From Mucilaginibacter daejeonensis (GTDB lineage Bacteria; Bacteroidota; Bacteroidia; Sphingobacteriales; Sphingobacteriaceae): a DNA stretch of 64,000 bases. The position numbers and the translations under genes were made by a program. The stretch's first letter is position 1. Every line of letters begins with the position of its first letter. The stretch is taken from NCBI RefSeq assembly GCF_020783335.1, contig NZ_CP086068.1, positions 2,108,001 through 2,172,000 of the forward strand, given 5' to 3'. Positions 54,547 through 62,979 of the stretch are shown here, one piece after another. A model generated the notes under the pieces. It was given only the letters and a program-made list of their open reading frames with translations. It was not told the origin of the DNA and searched no databases.

Positions 54547-54605
54547 GTAAAAGTTGAATAAATGATTGAGGTTCACAGCATGTTGAATGCGTCCATCCTT
54601 CCTAT

Positions 54606-54694
54606 GTCATCGCGAGCGCAGCGTGGCGAACTCGATGCTGATAGGTATTGAAGCATAGGGTTGCCACGTCGCTATCAGTCCTCGCAAAGACACG
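54606..54694. repeat. REP-like imperfect intergenic palindrome
   Basis: The arm starting GTCATCGCGAG...GCGTGGCGA (54606-54630) is complementary with mismatches to the arm GCCACGTCGC...CTCGCAAAGAC (54663-54692), giving a long imperfect hairpin. The GTCATxGCGAG start is the kind seen in dispersed intergenic palindromes of many bacteria. Together with 54695-54887, which shows no convincing gene, it fills the 368-bp gap between the receptor start and the small Cys-rich gene. Confidence 0.5.
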
Positions 54695-54887
54695 TTTTGG
54701 AAAACCGTAAAGCTATCAGCTTGTCGATCACGAAAGCTACCAATACTTTATCAGCGGAAACTATGATTAGATCGCACCACCATCATCGGCAGAAACGGTC
54801 GTTAGTTTATGAAGCCGACAAAGGAAAGCACATCAGAGACCGATGGGCCTAATAACCGAACCTGTGAACAAGAAAATGAGTAAGGAT

Positions 54888-55259
54888 CTATGCTACCCGC
54901 GGAGGACGTAGGAGGGAGAGCACTACTTGCTGAGGTTGCATGGTCAGGTATGGTACCTCTACCGAGCGCAGCAGTTGTGCATGGAACTTGAAACTGTAGC
55001 TCACCGTGAAACAGGCATCCTGTATCAGGCTCTTTTGCACCTGGCGTTCGGCACTGCGTTCTTTGTCCTCTGCCTGTTTGATCTTTTTCATCAAATAGCA
55101 GCGGCCATTACAGTGCATCCATGGTTTGCTACGGTTCTCGCAAAGCTTTGCAGCGATGTAACCTTGGTTCGCTTCAAAACCCGCGTAGATGAATAGCTTA
55201 CTGAAGTTAGCCATCACCATTAAGCCGATAAGCAGCAGGGCTGTAAAGCGTTTAAACAT
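54888..55259 (-). CDS. small membrane/secreted protein with HCNGRCYL motif
   Basis: 123 residues. An N-terminal hydrophobic segment (about 7-30) is a signal sequence or anchor. The conserved-looking core is AAKLCENRSKPWMHCNGRCY (about 37-56) followed by a Lys/Glu-rich helix. Small proteins with the ENRxKPxMHCNGxCYL pattern occur next to copper and TonB genes in Bacteroidota; the function is not established, but the cysteines suggest metal handling. It precedes the TonB gene by 368 bp and may form a separate transcript from its own promoter. Confidence 0.78.
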   Translation of the reverse strand: MFKRFTALLLIGLMVMANFSKLFIYAGFEANQGYIAAKLCENRSKPWMHCNGRCYLMKKIKQAEDKERSAERQVQKSLIQDACFTVSYSFKFHAQLLRSVEVPYLTMQPQQVVLSLLRPPRVA

Positions 55260-55264
55260 TGCCG

Positions 55265-55296
55265 CAAAGCTAAAACTAAAACGGCTTACCTTACAA
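55265..55296 (-). promoter_or_regulatory. promoter of the small Cys-rich gene, nearly leaderless
   Basis: On the minus strand TTG (55294-55296), a 21-bp spacer and TAGCTTTG (55265-55272) fit TTG-N19..23-TAnnTTTG. The box ends 5 bp before the ATG at 55259, so the message would have almost no leader. Confidence 0.55.
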
Positions 55297-55299
55297 CAT

Positions 55300-55764
55300 T
55301 TATTGATCTTTGCTGCGCAGATAATAGATCAGGTCGGTAACGGGCAACTTTGTCAGGCCGCTTTGCTTCAACACCTGACCGATCTGTGCCCTGTGATGCG
55401 TGCCGTGATTAAGCATGTGCGACAGGATATCTTCCAAACTGGTACTAAAGTGATCTCCTTTTGAGTTGGCGTAGCTTACCTTGCGGGAGAGGTCCGTGCC
55501 CATGGGACCATTTAAGAAGTTGCTCCACTTTTCAAAATTGACCTCGATCAGATAATTGAACTGTACGGCCTGCTGGTCGGGCCATAGTTCCTGCATGGGT
55601 GCGCCATCTTCTACAGCACGTGAGTACCAAACCTGCTGTGCCGATAACAAATGTGCCATCAGTTGTACGGCCTTTGCTGGTTGGTCGGCTTTAAAAATGC
55701 TTTCCAGCATCAACAGGTTAGCATAGCGGTCGTATCCTAGGAGTTTTAAAAAGTGTTGTTTCAT
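55300..55764 (-). CDS. DinB family protein
   Basis: 154 residues, the normal DinB/YfiT length. Three histidines fitting the metal triad are present: ANLLMLESIFKADQPAKAVQ early with LMAHLLSAQQVWYSR in helix 2 and SHMLNHGTHHRAQIGQVL in the fourth helix. These metal-binding four-helix proteins include thiol-S-transferases and hydrolases; the reaction here is unknown. A TATATTTG box at 55787-55794 (minus strand) may be its -7 element. Confidence 0.82.
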   Translation of the reverse strand: MKQHFLKLLGYDRYANLLMLESIFKADQPAKAVQLMAHLLSAQQVWYSRAVEDGAPMQELWPDQQAVQFNYLIEVNFEKWSNFLNGPMGTDLSRKVSYANSKGDHFSTSLEDILSHMLNHGTHHRAQIGQVLKQSGLTKLPVTDLIYYLRSKDQ

Positions 55765-55878
55765 GATCGCAGGCTTGGCGTTTTGGCAAATATATTGGCA
55801 AATAGTGTTACTTTAGCCCGTCCATCATCCAAAAACAGCAATGTGGTACACTAGCCACAATAAAATGATACTTTGAAA

Positions 55879-57039
55879 ATGTTCTCACCTGATATCATCA
55901 CTAAATTCCAACAACACGAAACCCCGTTCTACTACTACGACCTTGATCTGCTACAGCGTACGCTAAAGGCTTGTACCAATGCCGCCGACAATTACGGCTA
56001 CCATGTGCACTACGCCTTAAAGGCTAACTTTAACCCAAAGGTGTTGCAGACCGTTCAAGCGGCCGGACTGGGTGCTGATTGCGTCAGCGGGAATGAGGTA
56101 CTGGCCGCCATTGAGCATGGGTTCGACCGTAATAAAGTGGTGTTCGCAGGGGTCGGCAAATCTGACAAAGAGATCAACGCCGCGCTGGATGCCGATATCT
56201 TTTGCTTCAATGTGGAGTCGGTGCAGGAAATGGAGGTGATCAATGACCTTGCCGCTGCCAAAGGCAAAACGGCACGAGTGGCCATCCGCATCAACCCAAA
56301 TGTTGACGCGCATACACATCATAACATCACCACCGGTTTGGAAGAAAATAAATTCGGCATCAATACCTGGCAACTGGATGATGTGGTATTTACCTTGGGC
56401 AATTGTAAGAACCTGGAGTTTTTGGGTGTCCACTTCCATGTAGGATCCCAGATCACCAACCTGGACGTGTTCGAAAAGCTTTGCGTACGGGTTAACGAAT
56501 TGCACGAATGGTTCGAGGCCAAAGGCTTATTCATTAAAGTGCTGAACGTAGGGGGCGGACTTGGTGTGGACTATTACAACCCTGACAAAGACCCCATCTG
56601 CGATTTTGCTGGATACTTTAAGATATTTAAAGATCACCTGGTGGTAAAAGAAGGGCAGGAAGTGCACTTTGAATTAGGGCGTGCTCTGGTGGCACAATCA
56701 GCCTCGCTGATCTCACGTGTGTTGTATGTTAAGAACGGCCAAAAGAAGAACTTCCTGATATTGGACGCTGGTATGACCGAGCTGATCAGGCCAATGTTGT
56801 ACGAGGCATATCACCATATTCAGAACCTGACCAAGGGTGATAATGATGCTACGGTGATCTACGACGTAGTAGGGCCGATCTGCGAAAGCACCGACCGTTT
56901 CCGTACCGATGTAGCACTACCCAGATCGCATCGTGGTGATCTGATCGCCGTGCGCACGGCTGGCGCTTATGGGGAAGTGATGGCATCGGGCTATAACCTG
57001 CGCGACAGGGTGCAAAGCGTATATAACGATATTGACTGA
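55879..57039 (+). CDS. lysA: diaminopimelate decarboxylase
   Basis: 386 residues from the ATG at 55879; a TTG at 55873 is in frame but disfavoured. Fold-type III PLP decarboxylase. The PLP lysine is Lys48 in HYALKANFNPKVL; HFHVGSQITN, VLNVGGGLGVDYY and the dimer-site GPICESTDRFRTD are family marks, and GRALVAQSASLISRVLYVK is the usual phosphate-site segment. The last step of lysine synthesis, meso-diaminopimelate to lysine, is the most likely reaction; other amino acid decarboxylases of this fold are less likely from the C-terminal ARTAGAYG-like motif. It appears monocistronic. Confidence 0.85.
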   Translation: MFSPDIITKFQQHETPFYYYDLDLLQRTLKACTNAADNYGYHVHYALKANFNPKVLQTVQAAGLGADCVSGNEVLAAIEHGFDRNKVVFAGVGKSDKEINAALDADIFCFNVESVQEMEVINDLAAAKGKTARVAIRINPNVDAHTHHNITTGLEENKFGINTWQLDDVVFTLGNCKNLEFLGVHFHVGSQITNLDVFEKLCVRVNELHEWFEAKGLFIKVLNVGGGLGVDYYNPDKDPICDFAGYFKIFKDHLVVKEGQEVHFELGRALVAQSASLISRVLYVKNGQKKNFLILDAGMTELIRPMLYEAYHHIQNLTKGDNDATVIYDVVGPICESTDRFRTDVALPRSHRGDLIAVRTAGAYGEVMASGYNLRDRVQSVYNDID

Positions 57040-57120
57040 TAAGGTCATGATTAAATAACTGGCACTTAACGGTGTGTTAATATGATGTAGCTATATTGGT
57101 ATTAACCAAATGGAAGCATC

Positions 57121-57210
57121 ATGAAAGTATTAGCATTCATTAGCAACATGGTATTCAGTGTGAAAGAGTGGTTGATATCAAGAAGCCTGAGGTCATCGTT
57201 TATTCACTGA
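57121..57210 (+). CDS. possible 29-residue small protein
   Basis: An ATG at 57121 opens 29 codons beginning MKVLAFISNMVFSVKEWLI, hydrophobic with basic residues near the end, in the otherwise empty gap between lysA and the GH1 gene. Its composition would fit a small membrane peptide. There is no Shine-Dalgarno sequence or clear promoter just ahead, and such a length can arise by chance. Confidence 0.2.
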   Translation: MKVLAFISNMVFSVKEWLISRSLRSSFIH

Positions 57211-57226
57211 TATTGGAGGTACCTAT

Positions 57227-57234
57227 TAGCTTTG
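57227..57234 (+). promoter_or_regulatory. candidate -7 promoter box for the GH1 gene
   Basis: TAGCTTTG fits TAnnTTTG, 48 bp before the ATG at 57283. A TTG at the consensus distance was not found. Confidence 0.45.
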
Positions 57235-57282
57235 CGCCGTTCGTTCGAACAAAATCTTCGTTTTTATAGTTGGAGCGTATAG

Positions 57283-58644
57283 ATGGATGATCAGCGTATA
57301 GGCAGTGATCTGCATAAAGACCTTTTTGGCCCTGGCTTTGATTGGGGCGTATCTACAGCAGCGTTCCAAACCGAAGGCAGCTGGGATATCGATGGTAAGG
57401 ACGAGTCCATTTGGGATACGTTCACCCAAAAGAAAGGTAAGATATTTGGCGGCCAGCACGCCCGTGTGGCCTGTGATTTTTACAACCGCTATGAGCAGGA
57501 TATCGATTTGATCGGTCAGCTCAATATTCCTAATTTTCGGTTTTCTATCGCGTGGACACGTGTGATCAAGAATGGCGCTGGCGAGCCTAATGAGGCCGGC
57601 CTTGCTTATTACGACCACGTGATCAACTATTGCCTTGAAAAAGGCATCACCCCCTGGGTAACGCTTTACCATTGGGACCTGCCGCAGGTGCTCGAAGCGC
57701 AAGGCGGGTGGACCAACCGTCACAGTGTGCAATGGTTCAGTAACTTTGTGACCGTTTGTGCTAAACGTTATGGCGACCGCGTGAAGAACTGGATGGTGAT
57801 GAACGAGCCTGCAGTATTTACCGGTGCCGGATATTTTTTAGGCTTGCATGCGCCCGGCCGCAAGGGACTGGGCAACTTTGTGCCTGCCGTACACCACGTG
57901 ACCATGAGCATAGCCGCCGGGTCAAAGATCCTGCGTGCGCTGGTGTCGGGCGCCAACATCGGCAACACGTTCTCCTGCTCACACATAGAGCCATATACAG
58001 ATAAACCAAGGGACGTGGCTGCCGCCAAGCGTGCCGATGTATTGATCAATCGGCTATACATCGAGCCACTGATCGGTATGGGTTATCCATATGCTGACCT
58101 ACCGGTACTCAAACACATCCAACGCTATATTAAACCCGGCGACGAGGACCTGCTAACCGCCGACCTGGACTTCATCGGTTTACAGAACTACACGCGCGAG
58201 ATTGTGCGCTCATCTTTCTTTACACCTTATGTTGGTGCAAAGCTGGTAGAGGCCAAGAGCCGCAAGGTGCCCCTCACCGAGATGGGTTGGGAGGTTTATC
58301 CGCAAGCCATGTACGAAGTGATCAAAAAATTTAGTGCCTACCCGCAGATCAAGAATATTCGTATCACTGAAAATGGTGCTGCTTTTAAAGATGTGCTGGA
58401 GAATGGACGTGTCAATGATGAAAAGCGTACACGTTACCTTCACGATAATTTGCAACAGGTACTCAAGGCAAAAAATGAAGGCTGCCCGGTGAATGGATAC
58501 TTTGTATGGACGCTTACCGATAACTTTGAATGGGCCGAAGGCTACCGCCCGCATTTTGGTTTGATACACGTTAATTTCGATACTCAGGAACGCATCATCA
58601 AAGATTCCGGGCACTGGTACAAGGAGTTCCTGGCAGGTAACTAA
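57283..58644 (+). CDS. family 1 glycoside hydrolase, beta-glucosidase
   Basis: 453 residues, full length for GH1. The acid/base Glu175 lies in WMVMNEPAVF and the nucleophile Glu363 in RITENGAAF; the N-terminal DWGVSTAAFQTEG and NFRFSIAWTRV segments and the C-terminal WTLTDNFEWAEGY complete the pattern. No signal peptide, so it would hydrolyse imported beta-glucosides, possibly galactosides or fucosides, in the cytoplasm. It ends 6 bp from the convergent histidine kinase gene with no hairpin between them. Confidence 0.93.
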   Translation: MDDQRIGSDLHKDLFGPGFDWGVSTAAFQTEGSWDIDGKDESIWDTFTQKKGKIFGGQHARVACDFYNRYEQDIDLIGQLNIPNFRFSIAWTRVIKNGAGEPNEAGLAYYDHVINYCLEKGITPWVTLYHWDLPQVLEAQGGWTNRHSVQWFSNFVTVCAKRYGDRVKNWMVMNEPAVFTGAGYFLGLHAPGRKGLGNFVPAVHHVTMSIAAGSKILRALVSGANIGNTFSCSHIEPYTDKPRDVAAAKRADVLINRLYIEPLIGMGYPYADLPVLKHIQRYIKPGDEDLLTADLDFIGLQNYTREIVRSSFFTPYVGAKLVEAKSRKVPLTEMGWEVYPQAMYEVIKKFSAYPQIKNIRITENGAAFKDVLENGRVNDEKRTRYLHDNLQQVLKAKNEGCPVNGYFVWTLTDNFEWAEGYRPHFGLIHVNFDTQERIIKDSGHWYKEFLAGN

Positions 58645-58650
58645 CGTTCA

Positions 58651-60711
58651 CTAAACGATAGGTGCGGGCTGACCGAAGAGTTCTACAAAGAAAGTGGTGC
58701 CGCTCTTTCCATCACTATCGAACCAGATATTGCCGTTGTGCTGATCAACGATCTGCCGGCAAATAGACAGGCCCAGCCCAAAAGACCGTTCGCCTACAGT
58801 GCCTGGCCGTTTGGCGTCGGTGAACATATTGAACACCGAGGCTTTCAGGTTCTCTGGGATGCCGATGCCTTTATCGATCACCGCGATCTTGACGCAGTCG
58901 CCATTACGTACAAGCTCCACCTGAATAGTATCGCCAACAGCACTGAACTTGATCGCATTGCTGATCAGGTTGCTCACTACCCGCCAGATCTTCTCACGGC
59001 TGATCAGTAGCTCAAACGGCTCCTCAAGCAGATGCATCTCTATCCGCTGATTCTTTTCAGCTGCTTTAAAGCGCAGCAGGTCAACGCTGTTCTTAACGAG
59101 GTCATTGATGTTCACCAGCTGCATCTTCGGCTCATCGTTCACTACGTTTGTAGCCTCCATGATCTCGTTGATGAGTTCAAGCGTGTTGTTGGCCGTGTTC
59201 CTGACCAACTCAAGACTGACTTTTTGATCGTCACTACAATCATCGTCTTCAATAACTGCCCGAGTTAAGGAGGCTATGCCGCCGATTGGGTTGCGCAGGT
59301 CATGCGCTACGGTGCGTAGTATGCGATCCTTTTCCTGGTGACTGTTCTCCAGGTCAGTGTTCTGAACGCGTATCTGCTCGTTCAGTCTTTTCAAGGTCGC
59401 CAACGTCTTTTTTGAGTTTTGCCAATTTTGATAGATCAGCAAAAGTATGATCAGCGACATGCCGAACACCACTATAGCTACGGTAAGGTAAAGGCTTTTC
59501 TGATGGTTGTTCTTCTTTAGCGCGTTCACTTCGTATTCCTTCTCGAACGTGCGCAGCTGGCCATTAATGTCGTTAGCTTTGAGCTTGAGATTAGTGGTGT
59601 TCACGATAGCGTTAATGCTATCGTGTACTTTCAGGTAGCGGATCGAATTCGCCAATTGGTCCTTTTGTTCGTAATAGTCGGCCATGAGCTGGTTCCAGTC
59701 AGCTTCGGCCTCTTTGTTTTGGATCTGACCGATCAACGGACCGATCTGGTTCAATACCAGGTACATGGAGTCGGGTTGTTGCCTGATCTTGTATATCCTG
59801 ACCAACTTTAGAGCGGTAACGAAAGCATCGTTATTGTCATAACCCTTTTGCAGGTTAATGGCCATGCTCTTTTTCAAGAGCCGCTCAGCCATGTCATACT
59901 CGCCCTTTTTGAGATACACCGACGCCTGATTGCCATACACCACACCCCGGGCGCTGTTCAAGAACGCTTCAGATGGCTTGAAACTTTTTGAAGGCTCGTT
60001 GATCATGGTCAGCGCCATGTCCATATATCGTAGCGCGCTGTCTCGGCGGTCGCATTTATAATAGCTGATTCCGATATTGCTCAACAGTTCCTGCCGGCGG
60101 TAAAATGTTCTTGGTAGATCAGGACAGGTAGCGCTTTCACTAAAACTCTTTTTAAAATTATCGGCCGCGGCAGCATAGTTGCCTTGTTTATAGAGCACCA
60201 TGCCCATATGATAGCTAAAATCACTGAGCATACAGGTCTTCATATCCTTGCAACTGGCGGCAGCTAACTTGCCCTGATAAAAATAATAATAGGCCTGGTC
60301 ATACTGACCCACGTTGAACAACGCATCACCTTTGAAAAAGCATGCCGCGCTACGAAGCTTGGCTTTCTCTTCCTGATCAGGGGCGGTATTAGCCAGATCG
60401 ATAAGTTGGTTGGCATAATGTATAGCCTTTAGCTGGTTATGCATTACGGTGAAACAATAATTGTAATGCAGGGTATAAAGCCGCTTCTTTTGATCATACG
60501 ATAACCGGTCCGTATCTTTTAGGGCACGGTCGGCGTAGGTGACTGCCTTTTGAAACTGCTCCTTATCGTAAAAGTGTTCGGCGGAATCGATCAGAACGTT
60601 ATAATTGGCCTGATCAGCAGCAGAACCTTCGGGCGAAACATTGCAGGATAGCAGCAGTCCCGTTATGGCAAGTGATATGATCATAACCTGACCAAAGCTT
60701 TTCTTTAGCAT
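58651..60711 (-). CDS. TPR sensor histidine kinase with lipobox-like N-terminus
   Basis: 686 residues from the ATG at 60709-60711, chosen because MLKKSFGQVMIISLAITGLL begins the signal region; a start at 60753 adds 14 residues. The LLLSC sequence (Cys22) looks like a lipobox. Residues about 30-380 are TPR-like helical pairs (YYYFYQGKLAAASCKD, GMVLYKQGNYAAAADNFKKS), followed by a transmembrane helix (LTVAIVVFGMSLIILLLIYQ), the H-box EKDRILRTVAHDLRNPIGG with its histidine, and a HATPase domain with FGLGLSICRQIVDQHNG. No response regulator is adjacent. Confidence 0.87.
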   Translation of the reverse strand: MLKKSFGQVMIISLAITGLLLSCNVSPEGSAADQANYNVLIDSAEHFYDKEQFQKAVTYADRALKDTDRLSYDQKKRLYTLHYNYCFTVMHNQLKAIHYANQLIDLANTAPDQEEKAKLRSAACFFKGDALFNVGQYDQAYYYFYQGKLAAASCKDMKTCMLSDFSYHMGMVLYKQGNYAAAADNFKKSFSESATCPDLPRTFYRRQELLSNIGISYYKCDRRDSALRYMDMALTMINEPSKSFKPSEAFLNSARGVVYGNQASVYLKKGEYDMAERLLKKSMAINLQKGYDNNDAFVTALKLVRIYKIRQQPDSMYLVLNQIGPLIGQIQNKEAEADWNQLMADYYEQKDQLANSIRYLKVHDSINAIVNTTNLKLKANDINGQLRTFEKEYEVNALKKNNHQKSLYLTVAIVVFGMSLIILLLIYQNWQNSKKTLATLKRLNEQIRVQNTDLENSHQEKDRILRTVAHDLRNPIGGIASLTRAVIEDDDCSDDQKVSLELVRNTANNTLELINEIMEATNVVNDEPKMQLVNINDLVKNSVDLLRFKAAEKNQRIEMHLLEEPFELLISREKIWRVVSNLISNAIKFSAVGDTIQVELVRNGDCVKIAVIDKGIGIPENLKASVFNMFTDAKRPGTVGERSFGLGLSICRQIVDQHNGNIWFDSDGKSGTTFFVELFGQPAPIV

Positions 60712-60847
60712 GCTGGGCTGCCCGAATATCATGTAGTTCAGTATATTGTACAATATTACTCTTATTAAATAATAAAATATACTTTTTTAGGAGCATTCGA
60801 ATAAATAATTATATCTGGTGTAAGTTAATTTTAGTCGGGCAACATTT

Positions 60848-60855
60848 TACCTTTG
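60848..60855 (+). promoter_or_regulatory. candidate -7 promoter box for folB
   Basis: TACCTTTG fits TAnnTTTG, 20 bp before the ATG. No TTG box at the expected distance. Confidence 0.4.
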
Positions 60856-60875
60856 TGGCATCTATACATACTCCT

Positions 60876-61244
60876 ATGAAACAAATGATCAAGGTGGGAT
60901 TGTACGGCGCTGAGTTCTTTGCGCGGCACGGATATTACCACGAAGAGCAGATTTTGGGAAACTATTTCACGGTGACCATAGAAGCCACCTTTGATCAACA
61001 GCATCCCGACCTAAACGACGATCTGGAGCGCACGCTCAACTACGAGCACTTGCATCAGATCACCGGCAGGCAAATGAAAGAAGTGAAACAGCTACTCGAG
61101 AGTGTAGCGCAAGGCATAGCCGATGAAGTGATGGCACAATTCCCTTACATTAACAACCTCGCGGTAGAGGTGAAGAAGCTTAACCCGCCGTTAAAAGGCA
61201 GGGTAGCGGCGTCAGGCGTAACGGTGTACGTTAACGCCGGTTGA
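60876..61244 (+). CDS. folB: dihydroneopterin aldolase
   Basis: 122 residues from the ATG at 60876; the in-frame GTG at 60855 overlaps the promoter box and is rejected. FolB features are VGLYGAEFFARHGYYHEEQ, with the substrate-site tyrosine and histidine, and the LNYEHLHQIT segment; the C-terminal NLAVEVKKLNPPLKGR matches the conserved KxxP region. It makes 6-hydroxymethyl-dihydropterin in folate synthesis. Its stop TGA directly abuts the stop of the convergent thioesterase gene (TGATCA). Confidence 0.9.
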   Translation: MKQMIKVGLYGAEFFARHGYYHEEQILGNYFTVTIEATFDQQHPDLNDDLERTLNYEHLHQITGRQMKEVKQLLESVAQGIADEVMAQFPYINNLAVEVKKLNPPLKGRVAASGVTVYVNAG

Positions 61245-61694
61245 TCAGTTTGTATTGGTGATCAGTCCCGGCTCATCATACTCGATCATGCGCTGGCGTT
61301 CACGCTGCGGGATAGGCACTGACCTATTATTAGCATAATCATAACTGATGCACACCGATTTACCGGTAGTGCATATCTCTTCCTCACCGTCGGCGTTGGT
61401 CTTTACCAATACATAGATCACGTCAAAACTGCTATTGCCTATACGGGAGGTACGCAGGTAACAGGCGATATTATCATCGACAGTGATCGGCTTCAGGTAA
61501 TTGATCTCAGAACGGCCCAGGATCACACCGCAGGAATTGAGGTCCCATTCAACGATGTCGCGCCAGTAACGCAGGCGGGTGATCTCAAAGTAAGTAAGAT
61601 ATATCGTATTGCTAACGTTGCCGTAAGCATCTATGTCTGAAAAACGGATGGGTATCGGGGTCTTGAACTTGAAGTTGCTAAGGTCTTCGCTCAT
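61245..61694 (-). CDS. hotdog-fold acyl-CoA thioesterase (YbgC/4HBT type)
   Basis: 149 residues, the usual length. The active-site helix region reads IRFSDIDAYGNVSNTIYLTY, matching the 4-hydroxybenzoyl-CoA thioesterase pattern with the aspartate at RFSDID; NYLKPITVDDNIACYLR and SSFDVIYVLVK are the following strands. It would hydrolyse an acyl-CoA in the cytoplasm; the chain length is unknown. Confidence 0.85.
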   Translation of the reverse strand: MSEDLSNFKFKTPIPIRFSDIDAYGNVSNTIYLTYFEITRLRYWRDIVEWDLNSCGVILGRSEINYLKPITVDDNIACYLRTSRIGNSSFDVIYVLVKTNADGEEEICTTGKSVCISYDYANNRSVPIPQRERQRMIEYDEPGLITNTN

Positions 61695-61728
61695 TTAATG
61701 TCAGATTGTCTTATCGAAAATTATTTAC

Positions 61729-61743
61729 ATGACGATATGTCAT
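61729..61743. promoter_or_regulatory. ATGAC-N5-GTCAT inverted repeat upstream of hsp20
   Basis: ATGAC (61729-61733) and GTCAT (61739-61743) form a short dyad, flanked by two direct ATCGAAAAT words (61714 and 61742 regions). It lies between the divergent thioesterase and hsp20 genes and could be an operator for heat-shock control. Confidence 0.3.
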
Positions 61744-61817
61744 CGAAAATGCTTAAATACAGCGTTGGAACAACACTTGTACATATGCATACGAAAATAA
61801 TTAAAAAGAACTTTTTC

Positions 61818-61822
61818 GGAGG
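61818..61822 (+). promoter_or_regulatory. strong Shine-Dalgarno sequence of hsp20
   Basis: GGAGG lies 8 nt before the ATG at 61831. Clear SD sites are rare among the genes of this window, so this gene is probably translated at a high rate. Confidence 0.6.
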
Positions 61823-61830
61823 ATATAAAA

Positions 61831-62271
61831 ATGACTTTAGTGAAATTTAACAACGGAACCCGCAAACATGTAACTGGCCCACGTTTTATCGATGTGTTCG
61901 ACCCGATCTTTAACGACCGTTTCTTCGCACCATCAAACGTTGCCAAAGTGCCGGCAGTGAACATTGCCGAGACCGAGACCGGCTTCGAGATCGAGCTGGC
62001 CGTACCAGGTCTGAAAAAAGAAGATATTAAGATCAACGTAGATAAGGATGTGCTGACCGTAGCTTCAGAGGCTAAAAAAGAAGAAGCTACTGAAGGTAAG
62101 AATTACAGCAAAAAAGAATTCAGCTTTAATTCGTTCAGCCGCTCGTTCAATTTGCCTGACTCTGTTGATCAAAACAACATCGAGGCTTCATATACCGATG
62201 GTATCCTGAAGCTGGTAGTTGCCAAAAAAGAAGAGGCAAAATTACAACCACGCGAGATCGCTGTGAAGTAA
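61831..62271 (+). CDS. small heat shock protein, Hsp20 family
   Basis: 146 residues. The alpha-crystallin domain spans about residues 40-140, with ELAVPGLKKEDIKINVDKDV and the C-terminal ASYTDGILKLVVAKKEE, followed by an extension carrying REIAVK where the I-x-I/V anchor usually sits. It is an ATP-independent holdase in the cytoplasm. It has a strong SD sequence and its own terminator, fitting a monocistronic stress gene. Confidence 0.93.
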   Translation: MTLVKFNNGTRKHVTGPRFIDVFDPIFNDRFFAPSNVAKVPAVNIAETETGFEIELAVPGLKKEDIKINVDKDVLTVASEAKKEEATEGKNYSKKEFSFNSFSRSFNLPDSVDQNNIEASYTDGILKLVVAKKEEAKLQPREIAVK

Positions 62272-62321
62272 TTAAGCTGAAAAGAATGTTTTCATAAGTT
62301 AAGTGTTGGTTTAGTTCAGAA

Positions 62322-62354
62322 AAAGCCGCCAGGTATCACCGGGCGGCTTTTCTG
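62322..62354 (+). terminator. intrinsic terminator of hsp20
   Basis: AAAAGCCGCC (62322-62331), an 11-nt loop and GGCGGCTTTT (62343-62352) make a 10-bp stem ending in T residues. The 5' A-run means it may also serve the convergent yajQ gene. Confidence 0.85.
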
Positions 62355-62464
62355 TTATGGTCTGGGACCGGAATTTTAAGAATTTTTAGAAAAAAACAGA
62401 ATTTAATATCCTGATGCATGGGATTCAGCCCATCTTGTCAATTCCTATAATTCCGGTTCTGATC

Positions 62465-62956
62465 TTAGTTGCGCATGTTGATGAACTGCAACGGCTGGCC
62501 AAAGTCCTCGCCGCGGCAAAGTGAGATCACGGCTTGCAGGTCGTCTATCTTTTTGCCTTGTACACGTACCTGGTCATCCATAATAGAGGCTTGTACTTTC
62601 AGGCCGCTATCCTTGATCTTCTTCACGATCTTTTTGGCAACTTCTTTATCGATGCCTTCCTTGATGCTGATCTCTTTGCGGATCATGTTACCGCTCGCAT
62701 ACTGCTCTTTGCCAAAGTCCAAAGCTTTAGGGTCAAGGCTTTGTTTCACCATGCGGCTAATGATCGAGTCTTCAATGGCTTTAAGGCGCATGTCGTTCTC
62801 GGTAACTATGGTCAGTTCGTTGGTCTTTTTGTCCAGGTCAACGGTGCTTTTCGAGTCATTGAAATCATAACGGTTCAGGATCTCTTTCTTGGCGTTGTTG
62901 ATCGCGTTATCGAGCGTTTGTCCGTCTATCTTACTTACTATATCAAATGATGGCAT
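62465..62956 (-). CDS. yajQ: YajQ family cyclic di-GMP-binding/nucleotide-binding protein
   Basis: 163 residues, exact family length. It begins MPSFDIVSKIDGQTLDNAIN, typical of the UPF0234/YajQ family, and contains NRYDFNDSKSTVDL and the C-terminal EDFGQPLQFINMRN. The family has two RNA-recognition-like subdomains; a Xanthomonas member binds c-di-GMP and regulates transcription. The role in Bacteroidota is not established. It has its own promoter. Confidence 0.92.
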   Translation of the reverse strand: MPSFDIVSKIDGQTLDNAINNAKKEILNRYDFNDSKSTVDLDKKTNELTIVTENDMRLKAIEDSIISRMVKQSLDPKALDFGKEQYASGNMIRKEISIKEGIDKEVAKKIVKKIKDSGLKVQASIMDDQVRVQGKKIDDLQAVISLCRGEDFGQPLQFINMRN

Positions 62957-62979
62957 AGATGTATCGGTTAAATGAGCTG

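Noticed and set aside
54661..54852. A 63-codon plus-strand frame downstream of the REP-like palindrome
   Set aside because: It begins inside the palindrome and has low-complexity histidine and lysine runs, so it is likely chance.
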